Of a DNA stretch of 64,000 nt, positions 17,377 to 27,328 are shown piece after piece. Position 1 is the first letter of the stretch. Each line of letters begins with the position of its first letter. The notes under the pieces are model-generated. The model was not told the DNA's origin. It searched no databases and saw nothing but the letters and a program-made list of their open reading frames with translations. This stretch comes from JAKOUL01 sp035378845 (GTDB lineage Bacteria > Dictyoglomota > Dictyoglomia > Dictyoglomales > Dictyoglomaceae): positions 90,950 through 154,949 of the forward strand of contig DAOSUP010000002.1 of assembly GCA_035378845.1 (NCBI GenBank), given 5' to 3'. The translations under genes and the position numbers were made by a program.

Positions 17377-19312
17377 AGAAGAGATACTTGGAAAAGGCTA
17401 TGATTCAAGATTAATGAGGAGACTATTAAAATACACAAAGCCATATGTGAAACATATTTTATTGGCTTTACTTCTTATTGTATTTATTACCACACTTAAA
17501 CTTGTTAACCCATATATTATAAAAAATTCAATAGATAGAAGCATTAATCCCTATGAGATTATACAGGTCTCAAACCAAGAAGTAAGGGCATATTTTCTCA
17601 GCGAAGACATTCCTATAGAGATGAAAGAGAAGTATCAAAATATTATAAAATCATACCAGAGCAAGTTATACATAACCTTTGAAGATCTTGAGAAAATTTC
17701 CCCAAAGGATAAAGAAATCATTAGAAAAAATGATATAAATTACATTAAAACACATGCTCTATTATACCTTTTAGTAATAATAACTATATTCTTAATTACT
17801 TATGCTCAAGTTTATATCCTAAATTTAACTTCTCAAAAAATAATTTACGATATGAGAGAAGAATTATTTCAACATATATTACAACTTCCTATGAAATTCT
17901 TTGACCGAAATCCTGTAGGAAGATTAGTAACAAGAGTCACAAACGATATTGAAACTCTTCAACAGATGTACAATTCTGTAATAACAAGCCTCGTAGTAGA
18001 TATATTTCTAATTTTAGGACTTTCTATAGTAATGCTCATGTTAAACTGGAAATTAGCATTAATTTGTATAATCGCTCTTCCCATAGTTGGATATATAAGT
18101 TTTATTTTCCGAAAACATGTAAGAGAAGCTTATAGAAATTTTAGAGTAAGGCTTGCAAGATTAAATGCATACTTAGCAGAACATATAAGTGGAATGAGAG
18201 TCACCCAACTTTTTGCCAGAGAAAAAGAAAATGAAAAAGAATTCAGAGATATTAATAATTCTCTTTTAGAAGCAAATTTAAGAAATGTTTTTGTAAATGC
18301 AGTTTTTCGTCCCATTGTGGGTGCCTTAGGAAGTTTTGTGTCAGCATTTCTAATATTTTTTGGTGGACTTCAAATAATGAATAATCAGCTCTCTTTTGGA
18401 ACACTATATCTATTCATTTCGTATCTTAATAGCTTTTTTCAACCCATACAAGACTTAGCAGAAAAATACGATATTCTTCAAGATGCTATGGCTTCTGCAG
18501 AAAGAGTCTTTTTATTACTTGATGAGCCTGTGGCAATCAAAGATCCTGAAAAACCATATATCTCAAAAGATATAAAAGGTAAGATAGAATTTAAAAACGT
18601 TTGGTTTGCTTATGATAAAGAATGGGTATTAAAAGATTTATCCTTTAGAATAGAACCAGGAGAAAAAGTAGCTTTTGTAGGAGCAACAGGTGCAGGAAAA
18701 ACTTCCATAATAAATCTTTTAACAAGATTTTATAATATACAAAAAGGAGAAATTTTAATTGATAATGTAAATATAGAGGAAATTGATCCTAAAGAATTAA
18801 GAAAAAGTATAAGTATAGTCCTTCAAGATGTACATCTATTCGCTACTGATATTCTCCATAATATAAGATTAAATAGAAAAGATATACCTGAAGAGAAAGT
18901 AATAGAAGCTGCAAAAATTGTAAATGCAGACAAATTTATAAGAGGACTTCCACAAGGATACTATACTCCAGTTCAAGAAAGAGGTGCTACTCTTTCGGCA
19001 GGTCAAAGGCAATTAATTGCTTTTGCAAGAGCTTTAGTTTTTGATCCTAAAATCCTTATCCTTGATGAGGCTACCGCTAATATAGATACTGAAACTGAAA
19101 AATTAATACAAGAAGCCATTGAAAAACTGGTTCAAAAAAGAACAAGTATCATCATAGCCCATAGACTTTCCACCATTAAAAATGTAGATACTATTTATGT
19201 CATGCATAAGGGAAAAATCATAGAAAAAGGTAATCATAATGAACTTGTAAGAAAAAAAGGAGTTTATTATTATCTTTACAAATTGCAAAGTCTAAATTAT
19301 GCTAAGATATAA
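17360..19312 (+). CDS. ABC exporter half-transporter with intact catalytic site (pair 1, subunit B)
   Basis: A 650-residue partner of the preceding subunit. Walker A is GATGAGKTS, Walker B LILDEATANID with the catalytic Glu, and the H-loop is IIAHRLS. Its signature is LSAGQ, not LSGGQ, the complementary asymmetry expected in a heterodimer. An insertion of roughly 70 residues between the first two membrane helices (about residues 48-125), rich in charged residues, would form an unusually long extracellular loop. ATG 17360 follows GGAGG inside the previous gene, so the two are translationally coupled. Confidence 0.9.
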   Translation: MNQYPEEEILGKGYDSRLMRRLLKYTKPYVKHILLALLLIVFITTLKLVNPYIIKNSIDRSINPYEIIQVSNQEVRAYFLSEDIPIEMKEKYQNIIKSYQSKLYITFEDLEKISPKDKEIIRKNDINYIKTHALLYLLVIITIFLITYAQVYILNLTSQKIIYDMREELFQHILQLPMKFFDRNPVGRLVTRVTNDIETLQQMYNSVITSLVVDIFLILGLSIVMLMLNWKLALICIIALPIVGYISFIFRKHVREAYRNFRVRLARLNAYLAEHISGMRVTQLFAREKENEKEFRDINNSLLEANLRNVFVNAVFRPIVGALGSFVSAFLIFFGGLQIMNNQLSFGTLYLFISYLNSFFQPIQDLAEKYDILQDAMASAERVFLLLDEPVAIKDPEKPYISKDIKGKIEFKNVWFAYDKEWVLKDLSFRIEPGEKVAFVGATGAGKTSIINLLTRFYNIQKGEILIDNVNIEEIDPKELRKSISIVLQDVHLFATDILHNIRLNRKDIPEEKVIEAAKIVNADKFIRGLPQGYYTPVQERGATLSAGQRQLIAFARALVFDPKILILDEATANIDTETEKLIQEAIEKLVQKRTSIIIAHRLSTIKNVDTIYVMHKGKIIEKGNHNELVRKKGVYYYLYKLQSLNYAKI

Positions 19313-19343
19313 TAAAAAGAGATCTTTAGGAGAAAAGAGAAAG

Positions 19344-20528
19344 ATGAAAAAGGTTATATCCTTAAGTCTTACTTTTTTGTTTATTTCTACAATATTTTCT
19401 CAAGTATCAGACCTTACATTAGTAAAGACTATAAATTTAGGTCTGGATAGTTTAAACTATATTCAACTTTATGATAACAGTATCCTCTATACAGATAAGG
19501 ATTACTTAATTCTCTATGATCTAAAAACTCAAAAAGAGAAAAAAATAAGGGTAAAATCTGAAAAGAGTAATAATTTTGATGCTTTAATAACAGAATTTAA
19601 AGTGCTTCCCTCAAAAGAAATTGCAGTGATAAACAATGAGCCCTTTCTTATGATATAGAATCCTACAAAAGAAACTACCAGCAAGTTTAAATATAATATA
19701 GAATCAAATACAAAAACCACTAACCAATTCTGGAGTTCCAAAATTGAAACTATAGAAGAATTAAAAATATCTCCCTTAGGAAGCATTTTAGTAGAAAAGA
19801 AACATTATCAAACTCAAACATTAGGCGGATTATTGACACTTGAAGAATGGTATGAGTATAATTTTCTTAGCTTTCCTTCTCTTGAAAAGATCTTTTCTTT
19901 AAATACTAAAGAAGACTTTTCAGACTTTAATATAGATTTTTCTAAAAGAGACTCTTTTGTACTTTTGATAAATGCACTCCCAAGATCAAAAAGTTTAGCA
20001 GATCTATATGGCATAGTGATAAAAAATTTTGAGAATCAAAAGTCTTATAATCTTTTTCCAAATCAAAGAACCATAAGTTGGGATATTACAAAAGATGATA
20101 AACTATTAGCAGTCTCCTTAGAAAGTAATCTTACAAAAGTGATAAATCTAAACAATTTTAGCGAGGTTCTAAACTTTCCCATAACAGGAAATGTTTACTT
20201 TAGTCCTAAAGAAGACATCTTAATAGTTGAAGGCAATAGAACTATAAACTTAATAGATCTAACAAAAAAAGAAACAATAAATACCTACTGGGGATCACAT
20301 CCTTGCCTCTCAAACAACGAAAATATTTTAGCTTATTCTTTAGGAGAGAATTTCTTAGCTCCTACCAAGGAAATCTCTATTTTATATCGTGATAAAAATT
20401 TACAAAAGAAAATAAAATTTGATACCGAGTATTTCTTGGAAGATATCTCTTTTACAAAAGACGATGCATTCTTAATTCTTCTTCTTTCTGGAAATAAAGG
20501 CTACAAGATAATGATATATAAAGTTTAA
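19344..20528 (+). pseudogene. Secreted beta-propeller-like protein interrupted by an in-frame TAG
   Basis: A 394-codon frame is broken by a single amber codon at 19656-19658 (codon 105); the frame is open on both sides and the style is continuous. Residues 1-19 form a signal peptide (MKKVISLSLTFLFIS). The remainder has repeated beta-strand blocks such as SWDITKDDKLLAVSLES and EDISFTKDDAFLILLLSG, reminiscent of WD40/YncE-type propellers. ATG 19344 follows AGGAG; an upstream in-frame ATG at 19299 overlaps the exporter gene. The stop may be a real nonsense mutation or a base error. A TTG at 19833 could restart translation but has no good ribosome site. Function unknown. Confidence 0.65.
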
Positions 20529-20551
20529 GGGTAAAAGATTTCTTTCCCCTT
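20527..20551. terminator. Bidirectional terminator between convergent genes
   Basis: AAGGGTAAA (20527-20535) pairs with TTTCCCCTT (20543-20551) with one mismatch and loop AGATTTC. T-rich DNA follows. It separates the propeller gene from the GH5 operon end. Confidence 0.6.
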
Positions 20552-20552
20552 T

Positions 20553-21548
20553 TTAGTTGCTCTGAAGAAGGTTTAACATTTTTCTATCTAACTTATGACC
20601 ATACCAATCTTCATATTCCACATCTTCTCTCTCTGAATCTAATATTCCAAAAGGACCTTTAAAATTCCATAAAGCAAAACCTATATCTCTTTCTTTTAAA
20701 ATTTCAAGTAAATCTTTCATCCAAGATAAAACTACATTATGAGGAGTATATTTAAAAGCTCCAGCCTCTCCGCAATGCACTCCTATCCCCTTCTCCATCA
20801 GACTTGCCCAACGATCATAATGCTCTTCTAATCTTCTCCTATCCCAAGACTCTCCATAATGCCATGCTAAAGGCCATGTAGGTTTTGGCCAATTCTCCCC
20901 TCCTACCCAACTTGCTTTATAATGAGTAAGTCCCATAGGAAGATATCCCCTACAACTTTGCGCTACAAGTAAGTTTGAAAGCTCTGGAAGAGGCTCATTC
21001 CCATAAGATATCCCATCTATTATTATGAATCTCCCAGGATCAATATTCCTTATATGATCAACTGTTCTTCTGATTACTCTTTCGTGATCTTCTCTACTCA
21101 TACCTCTCTCAGAGGGATTTGGCGGCTCATTTATTAGATTAAAACTTAAATCTTTAGAGGATATACCTCTATATCTCTTAGTGAATATTCCCCAATGATA
21201 GCAAAAGGCATTTAATGCTTCATCATCTTTCCATAAATTAAATTTTTCAGAAAGATCATTATTTACACAGTATCCAGGAGCTCTATGAAAGTTTAGGCAT
21301 ACATGAATTTTATATTTCTGACCCCATTCCACAACTTCATCAATTTTTTTAAGAACTTCCTCTTTAATTTTATGTACATCATCCCCATCTATCCAAAGCC
21401 TATAATTTAGTGGAATCCTTACAAAATCAAAACCCCATTCTGAAATCCACTTAAAATCCTCTTCCTCAAAATCTCTTGCATAATGATAAGAAAACATATT
21501 AGGAAGATTAAACCCTCTCCATCTTGGAATTGTATTTTTCCCTCTCAT
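20553..21548 (-). CDS. GH5 endoglucanase-like hydrolase, cytoplasmic
   Basis: A 331-residue GH5 TIM-barrel glycosidase. The acid/base is Glu141 in NLINEPPNP and the nucleophile Glu261 in VHCGEAGAF; both are followed by the usual residues. There is no signal peptide, so it should act on imported oligosaccharides. It is more distant from the two neighbouring GH5 paralogues than they are from each other. Start at ATG 21548; the ribosome site (GCAGG) is weak. Last gene of the leftward beta-glucan operon. Substrate (cellodextrin, mannan or mixed glucan) not determinable. Confidence 0.88.
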   Translation of the reverse strand: MRGKNTIPRWRGFNLPNMFSYHYARDFEEEDFKWISEWGFDFVRIPLNYRLWIDGDDVHKIKEEVLKKIDEVVEWGQKYKIHVCLNFHRAPGYCVNNDLSEKFNLWKDDEALNAFCYHWGIFTKRYRGISSKDLSFNLINEPPNPSERGMSREDHERVIRRTVDHIRNIDPGRFIIIDGISYGNEPLPELSNLLVAQSCRGYLPMGLTHYKASWVGGENWPKPTWPLAWHYGESWDRRRLEEHYDRWASLMEKGIGVHCGEAGAFKYTPHNVVLSWMKDLLEILKERDIGFALWNFKGPFGILDSEREDVEYEDWYGHKLDRKMLNLLQSN

Positions 21549-21591
21549 TTTTCTAACCTGCTTTCCTTTTTAATAAAAACCTATTTATACC

Positions 21592-22530
21592 TTACTTATC
21601 TATCGGTATTAAAGCTTCAAGAAGTTCCTTTCTCCACTCATTTTTAACAGGATCATAAACACCAAAACCAGAACAGAATTCCCAGTATGTCCATGGCCAT
21701 CCTCTTCTCTCTGCTTCCCTTGCTACAAAGGATGTCCATCTGACACGAGATTCCATATCTGCCTTACTATAAGCTCCAAACTCTCCTATATGGATTGGTC
21801 TCCTATTCTCCTTTGACCATTCCTCTGCTATATTAAAATCTGAAATTACCTGTTGCTTCTCAGCCCAGCTTCCATGCCATTTAGTTCCAAGCCACTGCTC
21901 AGAACCACTTGCCCATTCTGCTCCCTGATGAGTAAAGTAGAAGGGATTATAGTAATGCACAGTAACTAAAATATTCTTCTCTTCCTTAGGAATCTTTAGC
22001 TTAGAAATACTGGAAATTCCTCCCCATTCTGCTGTCCCTACAAGTACAACCCTATCTGGATTTGTAACTCTTATAACTTTTAATGCTTCTGCTAAAAATT
22101 CATTCCAAATATCAGGAGTTAAATTACCATTTGGCTCATTAAGAATCTCAAAAAATAATGTTTCAGGATAATCCTTGTATCTTTCTGAGATCTGTTTCCA
22201 AATTGAGAGGAATTTTTCTTTCTCTCCTCTTGGATTTTGCATTATTTCGTCATAGTGATGAATATTTATGATTGTTATAAGTTCTTGTTTTAAGGATTCA
22301 TTTATCACATGATCAACTCTATCAAAGAATTCTTCAGATATCTTATAAGGAGGTTTAGCTTCTGTATGAGCAGACCATTTTATAGGGATTCTTACATGAT
22401 CAAATCCTGCTTCCTTCATAAGTTTAAAATATTCATCTTTTATTACAACCTTCCATCCCCCTTCAACAGGTGCTTCCAAGGCATCTCCCATATTTATACC
22501 CCGATAAATAGGTAATTTATAGACTTCCAT
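21592..22530 (-). CDS. GH5 endoglucanase, cytoplasmic paralogue
   Basis: A 312-residue GH5 hydrolase with acid/base Glu132 (FEILNEPNG) and nucleophile Glu250 (IHIGEFGAY). It is clearly a duplicate of the next gene upstream: long stretches match, including HVRIPIKW, YDEIMQNP and HYYNPF, but it has lost the signal peptide and begins directly at the fold. The pair would therefore cover outside and inside steps of the same degradation. ATG 22530 follows AGGAGG. Confidence 0.9.
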   Translation of the reverse strand: MEVYKLPIYRGINMGDALEAPVEGGWKVVIKDEYFKLMKEAGFDHVRIPIKWSAHTEAKPPYKISEEFFDRVDHVINESLKQELITIINIHHYDEIMQNPRGEKEKFLSIWKQISERYKDYPETLFFEILNEPNGNLTPDIWNEFLAEALKVIRVTNPDRVVLVGTAEWGGISSISKLKIPKEEKNILVTVHYYNPFYFTHQGAEWASGSEQWLGTKWHGSWAEKQQVISDFNIAEEWSKENRRPIHIGEFGAYSKADMESRVRWTSFVAREAERRGWPWTYWEFCSGFGVYDPVKNEWRKELLEALIPIDK

Positions 22531-22543
22531 ATTAAGTTTCCTC

Positions 22544-23548
22544 CTATTGTTTAATTTTTGTATTTGGAACCAGCGCTTTTAATATGGGCATTCTCCACAT
22601 CTTATTCAAAGCATCATATACTCCAAAACCTGCAGATCCAAAATCCCAATAAGACCAAGCAATACCTCTCTTCTCAGCAGATCTTGCTACAAAATCTGTC
22701 CATCTTGCTCTGGAGTCCATATCTGCCCTATAGTATGCTCCAAACTCTCCCATCCAAAGAGGAACATTTCCATTCTTTTTTGACCAATCAACTACTATAT
22801 CAAGTTCCTTTTCTATTGCTTTCTTCTCTTGTTCACTGCCTGTCCACTTCACTCCCGTAGGCAATATTGGACTTACCCAGTCTGCTCCCTGATGAGTAAA
22901 CTGAAAGGGATTATAGTAATGAAAGGTTACTACTATATTTTTATCATCCTGTGGAATTTTCAACTCATTTAACTTATATAAACTATTCCAATCCACAGGA
23001 CCTATTACTATCTTTCTTTTTGGATTTGTTTTCCTTATAATTGCTATTGCTTCCATTAAATACTCATTCCATAAATTACTGTTCAAATTTGTATTTGGTT
23101 CATTTAAAAGTTCAAACCATACATTTTCAGGATAAGACTTATAATGTTCTGCTATTTGCTCCCATATAGCCAAAAATCTTTCTTTATGCTTCTCTGGATT
23201 TTGCATTATTTCGTCATAATTATGTATGTTAATTATCACATAGAGCTTTTTCTTTAAAGCTTGATCTACTACCTGATCTACTCTATCAAACATATAACTT
23301 CTCACAGTATAAGGAGGCTCATATAAAGTATGCCCATTCCATTTTATAGGAATTCTTACATGATCAAATCCCGCTTTTGAAACAAGATCAAAATACTCAT
23401 CTTTAACATAAACTCCCCAAGATCCCTCAAAAGGTGCCTCTAATCCAGTAAGATTCACTCCTCTTTTTATAGGAAGTACACTTTGAGACTGTATACTACC
23501 CATAGAGATGAACAAAAATAACCCTAAAAATAACAAAACTTTTTTCAT
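22544..23548 (-). CDS. Secreted GH5 endoglucanase
   Basis: A 334-residue GH5 enzyme with signal peptide (about 1-22, MKKVLLFLGLFLFISMGSIQ). Acid/base is Glu150 (FELLNEPNT) and nucleophile Glu268 (LWMGEFGAY). It is the exported paralogue of the following gene; the barrel is otherwise complete and lacks any attached binding module. ATG 23548 follows GAGGAGAGG. It stands in the operon behind the ABC importer, consistent with generating the oligosaccharides that the importer takes up. Confidence 0.9.
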   Translation of the reverse strand: MKKVLLFLGLFLFISMGSIQSQSVLPIKRGVNLTGLEAPFEGSWGVYVKDEYFDLVSKAGFDHVRIPIKWNGHTLYEPPYTVRSYMFDRVDQVVDQALKKKLYVIINIHNYDEIMQNPEKHKERFLAIWEQIAEHYKSYPENVWFELLNEPNTNLNSNLWNEYLMEAIAIIRKTNPKRKIVIGPVDWNSLYKLNELKIPQDDKNIVVTFHYYNPFQFTHQGADWVSPILPTGVKWTGSEQEKKAIEKELDIVVDWSKKNGNVPLWMGEFGAYYRADMDSRARWTDFVARSAEKRGIAWSYWDFGSAGFGVYDALNKMWRMPILKALVPNTKIKQ

Positions 23549-23558
23549 AAACCTCTCC

Positions 23559-25361
23559 TCACTCTAAAAATTTTATTTTTACAGCCATATCCCTCTCAAA
23601 ATCAACCAGAGGAATACTTAACCTATCTTCGGAAGAGATCAAATCTTCCTTCACTAACTCCCCTTTATAGGTATCATATGTGGAAACTTTAAATCTTCCC
23701 TGAATAGAGAGATCAATAGTACCCAATACATTTTCAGGAGAGATTTTAGGTAGATCCTTCTTATAAGTATATGCTTCCTCAGGTTTATAAATCCAAAGAA
23801 GAATATAATTTTTACCTCTAAGACCAAAAAGAGATAATTTTGTGTTTGCATTTATCTTATAATCTTTAACCCTTCTAAAATCTTCTTTGGCAAACTCTAT
23901 GTCTTTAATAAATTTTGCTAAAGCATCGTAATGAAAATAAAGATTATCTGGATGAATATGGTTATCCCACCACCAAGACATAGCAGTACCACAAGATCCA
24001 GAAAGGATTGCAGTCCAGATAGCATTATGGATAGCATATCCCTGAGGATCTATCCAAGGATCATTACCGCCAGCGTCTAATCCACACTCTCCTATTAAAT
24101 GAGGCTTTTTATATCTCTCCTTATATTCTATAAGGCTTGCTAAAGCTTCCATATATGCTTTACTTTGATATATATGAGTTTGAACATAATCAATTCCAGG
24201 TAAACTATCAATCTCAGGTTTTCCAGGAGAATAGGCAAAACTTGTAGTCAAAAGATGCTTCCATGGGTCTATACCCTTTAAGTATTTTGACATCTCATCA
24301 TGCCAATTTTTAACTTCCTCCAAAACAAAAGCAGTAGGAGAAATTATATCTACCTCGTTCCAAAACTCCCAGGCTAAAACATTAGTGCTATAGCCATATC
24401 TTGCTACAATATATCTCAATTTGTTCTTGTAATATCTGAGCATCTCTTTATTTGTCCAGAATTCTCTGGGTTTATCAAGAGGTCCACCATTTTTCTTATT
24501 ATGAGGCGTATATTCCCAATAAGGATATGCTCCTTCTCTTTGATATCTAAGCTCATTATAACTATCAAAACAAAACATTACATACATATTAAGTTTATGA
24601 GCAAGATCAAGAACATAATCTAATCTCCAAGCATTTCTCAGATCATATTCCCTTACCGAGTTTCTTTCTAAAGCAAAGGTAGTCCAGTTTGGACCAAGCC
24701 ATACTCTAAAATAATTTCCACCAACTTTTGCATACTCAGGAAGCCATGTATCATAATCAAAGGTTCCTTTTGCTCCTGCCCAGCATACATTAGCTCCTAC
24801 AGGAATAAAACTTTTCCCATTTTCAAACTCAAAATAGTGGAAGTCTTCTTTACTTACTCTTACAAATCCAGGATTTTCAGAATCTACCACCTGAAATTCA
24901 TATCTATTAGAAATTTCTTCTCCGTTCCTATCTTTTACCTTTACATAGAAATTATAAGTTCCAATTTTAGTAGGAGAAAATCGTATTCTAAAATGAGGTT
25001 TATCTACAGGGGTCAATACTTCGTAATCTTCTTTTAATTCCATTTTATACTCCTGATAAAAGAATCCTGGGATGGCAACCTCTTCCCCTTCAGGATCTTG
25101 AAAATATCCTTCTATATTTATTTCTTCAGGATCAAAAGGATTAAGATAGGCTCCCTCTATATCTAATATAGCTTCAAACAGATTATATCTTTCAAGTCTT
25201 TCTTTTAGTATTTTAACTTCTATAATTTTTAAAGGGCGGTTATCTGAAAACTCAGACTTATAAAAGGCACCTTCCACTCCGCCTTTACTCCTTTCTTCTA
25301 TACATCCACCGCCAAAAATAAATAAAGTTAACAAACTAATTATAAAAAGCTTCTTCTTAAT
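23559..25361 (-). CDS. Probable lipoprotein GH5-clan glycosidase with N-terminal beta-sandwich; likely ATT start
   Basis: About 600 residues. An N-terminal beta-sandwich of the DUF5060 type (about 30-165) is followed by a TIM barrel with acid/base Glu336 (AWEFWNEVD) and nucleophile Glu425 (HLIGECGLD), similar to cellulase- or mannanase-like GH5 proteins. The best start is ATT at 25361: GGGGGAG lies nine bases before it and it gives the signal IKKKLFIISLLTLFIFGGGC with Cys20 as lipidation site. A TTG at 25334 has no ribosome site and would remove the basic end of the signal. Expected at the cell surface. The substrate is probably a beta-1,4-glucan or mannan. Confidence 0.8.
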   Translation of the reverse strand: MKKKLFIISLLTLFIFGGGCIEERSKGGVEGAFYKSEFSDNRPLKIIEVKILKERLERYNLFEAILDIEGAYLNPFDPEEINIEGYFQDPEGEEVAIPGFFYQEYKMELKEDYEVLTPVDKPHFRIRFSPTKIGTYNFYVKVKDRNGEEISNRYEFQVVDSENPGFVRVSKEDFHYFEFENGKSFIPVGANVCWAGAKGTFDYDTWLPEYAKVGGNYFRVWLGPNWTTFALERNSVREYDLRNAWRLDYVLDLAHKLNMYVMFCFDSYNELRYQREGAYPYWEYTPHNKKNGGPLDKPREFWTNKEMLRYYKNKLRYIVARYGYSTNVLAWEFWNEVDIISPTAFVLEEVKNWHDEMSKYLKGIDPWKHLLTTSFAYSPGKPEIDSLPGIDYVQTHIYQSKAYMEALASLIEYKERYKKPHLIGECGLDAGGNDPWIDPQGYAIHNAIWTAILSGSCGTAMSWWWDNHIHPDNLYFHYDALAKFIKDIEFAKEDFRRVKDYKINANTKLSLFGLRGKNYILLWIYKPEEAYTYKKDLPKISPENVLGTIDLSIQGRFKVSTYDTYKGELVKEDLISSEDRLSIPLVDFERDMAVKIKFLE

Positions 25362-25403
25362 TGTAACTTCTCCCCCTCCAACCCTCTCTCCCCGGCTTTA
25401 TTT

Positions 25404-26351
25404 TTATACAAGATGACAAGCTACAAAATGGTCGGGAGAAACTTCTCTAAACGTAGGCTCCTGTTTTCTACATGTCTCCATCACATACTCACAACGACTC
25501 TGGAACCTACATCCAGAAGGAAGATCAATAGGAGAAGGTACCTCCCCTTTCAGTGCAGGAAATCTCCTTTTAGGCTCTCCATCTTTTGGCATCTTTGGTA
25601 CAGATGCAAGAAGTGCCCTCGTATAAGGATGAAGAGGACTTCCATAAAGCTCTTCTTTTGGAGCAAGTTCCACTATAGCTCCAAGATACATAACTGCTAC
25701 TTTATCAGAAAGGTATCTTACCACTGCTAAGTCGTGAGAGATAAATAGATAAGACAATTTAAATCTTCTTTTTAATTCATAAAGGAGTGATATAATCTGT
25801 GCTTGTATAGAAACGTCCAAAGATGATACAGGCTCATCAGTAACGATAAATTTAGGATTTAAAGCTAAAGCCCTCGCAATCCCAACTCTTTGTTGCTGTC
25901 CACCAGAAAATTCATGGGGAAAAGCATCTATAACATCTCTACCTAAGCCCACAATATCCATAAGCTCCATTACAGCCCTATTTCTCTCCTCTTTAGTACC
26001 TATATTGTGAATTATTAATGGATCTTCTATATTTTGTCCCACAGTCATCATAGGGTTAAGAGAAGCTAATGGATCTTGGAATATGATTTGCATAAATCTT
26101 CTCTTCTGTCTTAACTCTTCTCCCTTTAATTTTCTCAAATCCACACCATCAAAGATTATTTCTCCATCATCAGGTTCAATCAGTCTTAAAATACTTCTTC
26201 CTAAGGTAGATTTTCCAGAACCGCTTTCACCTACAAGACCTATAGTTTCTCCAGGATTAATAGAAAAAGAGACATTGTCTACAGCCTTTAACATCTTTCC
26301 CCTTACAGGGAAAGATTTCTTCAAATTTTTTACTTCAAGAAGTTCAGGCAT
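25404..26351 (-). CDS. ABC importer ATPase, OppF/DppF type (importer 1)
   Basis: A 315-residue ATP-binding subunit of an oligopeptide-family importer. Walker A is GESGSGKST (41-49), signature FSGGQQQR and Walker B FIVTDEPVSSLD. The C-terminal oligo/HPY domain carries the CRFQSRCEY and CRKQEP cysteines of the usual Fe-S-like motif. It overlaps the OppD-type gene by eight bases. In hyperthermophiles such importers often carry cello- or manno-oligosaccharides; the four GH5 genes directly downstream support that here. Confidence 0.9.
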   Translation of the reverse strand: MPELLEVKNLKKSFPVRGKMLKAVDNVSFSINPGETIGLVGESGSGKSTLGRSILRLIEPDDGEIIFDGVDLRKLKGEELRQKRRFMQIIFQDPLASLNPMMTVGQNIEDPLIIHNIGTKEERNRAVMELMDIVGLGRDVIDAFPHEFSGGQQQRVGIARALALNPKFIVTDEPVSSLDVSIQAQIISLLYELKRRFKLSYLFISHDLAVVRYLSDKVAVMYLGAIVELAPKEELYGSPLHPYTRALLASVPKMPKDGEPKRRFPALKGEVPSPIDLPSGCRFQSRCEYVMETCRKQEPTFREVSPDHFVACHLV

Positions 26352-27324
26352 TAAACTTTCCTCCCTTCACTAAATGACATGCTACATAATGATTTTCTCC
26401 TACTTCACTATATTCTGGCTCAACTTCTCTACATATATCCTTAGCATACACACATCTTGGATGAAACCTACATCCAGATGGTGGATCCACTAAACTTGGA
26501 GGGGCACCTGGAATTGGCCTAAGAGTGCCTTCCTTAGCTTCTATATCAAGAGTAGATGCAATTAATCCATCAGAATAAGGATGTAATGGACTTTTTATAA
26601 AGGTAGCAATAGGTGCATACTCACATATTTTGCCAGCATACATTACCATCACAGCGTCTGCAAAATTCATAGCAAGAGTTATATCATGGCTTATAAATAT
26701 AATACTTGTTTTAAATTCATCTTTCATATCTGAAATTAAGTTTAATATCTGAGCTCTTACAGTGACATCAAGAGCAGTAGTTGGCTCATCTGCAATAACA
26801 AGCTTAGGATTACATGCAAGAGCTATAGCAATCATAACTCTTTGTCTCATTCCACCAGAAAATTGGAATGGATAATCCCACACCCTGGTTTTATATTCAG
26901 GAATTCCCACAACCCTCAAAAGCTCAACTGCTCTATCTCTTGCTTCTTTATCTGCCATCAAATTATGCCATAATATAGGTTCCATAATCTGTATTCCAAC
27001 TTTCATAATTGGGTTTAAACTGGCCATTGGATCTTGGAAGATCATAGCGATCTCTCTACCTCTTACCTGTCTTAATTCTTCTTTGTTTAGTTTAAGGAGA
27101 TCTCTACCTTCAAAAATCGCCTCTCCATCTGCTATTCTTCCATTCCTTTTTATAAGCCTTAAAAGAGATAGCACCGAAACAGTTTTCCCAGAACCGCTCT
27201 CTCCTACAATAGCAAGAGTCTCTCCATAATTAACCTTATAGCTAATACCATCTACAGCCTTTACTACACCATCATACCTATCAAAATAAGTCTTTAAATT
27301 AGTTACTCTTAAAAGTTCTTCCAT
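26344..27324 (-). CDS. ABC importer ATPase, OppD/DppD type (importer 1)
   Basis: About 326 residues. Walker A GESGSGKTV, signature FSGGMRQR, Walker B LVIADEPTTALD, and a C-terminal oligo/HPY domain with CRFHPRCVY. I place the start at ATG 27324, which follows GTGAGG and lies just after the stop of the permease gene; a GTG 15 bases upstream lies within that permease gene. It pairs with the OppF-type subunit as the heterodimeric motor of importer 1. Confidence 0.9.
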   Translation of the reverse strand: MEELLRVTNLKTYFDRYDGVVKAVDGISYKVNYGETLAIVGESGSGKTVSVLSLLRLIKRNGRIADGEAIFEGRDLLKLNKEELRQVRGREIAMIFQDPMASLNPIMKVGIQIMEPILWHNLMADKEARDRAVELLRVVGIPEYKTRVWDYPFQFSGGMRQRVMIAIALACNPKLVIADEPTTALDVTVRAQILNLISDMKDEFKTSIIFISHDITLAMNFADAVMVMYAGKICEYAPIATFIKSPLHPYSDGLIASTLDIEAKEGTLRPIPGAPPSLVDPPSGCRFHPRCVYAKDICREVEPEYSEVGENHYVACHLVKGGKFNA

Positions 27325-27328
27325 GGCT

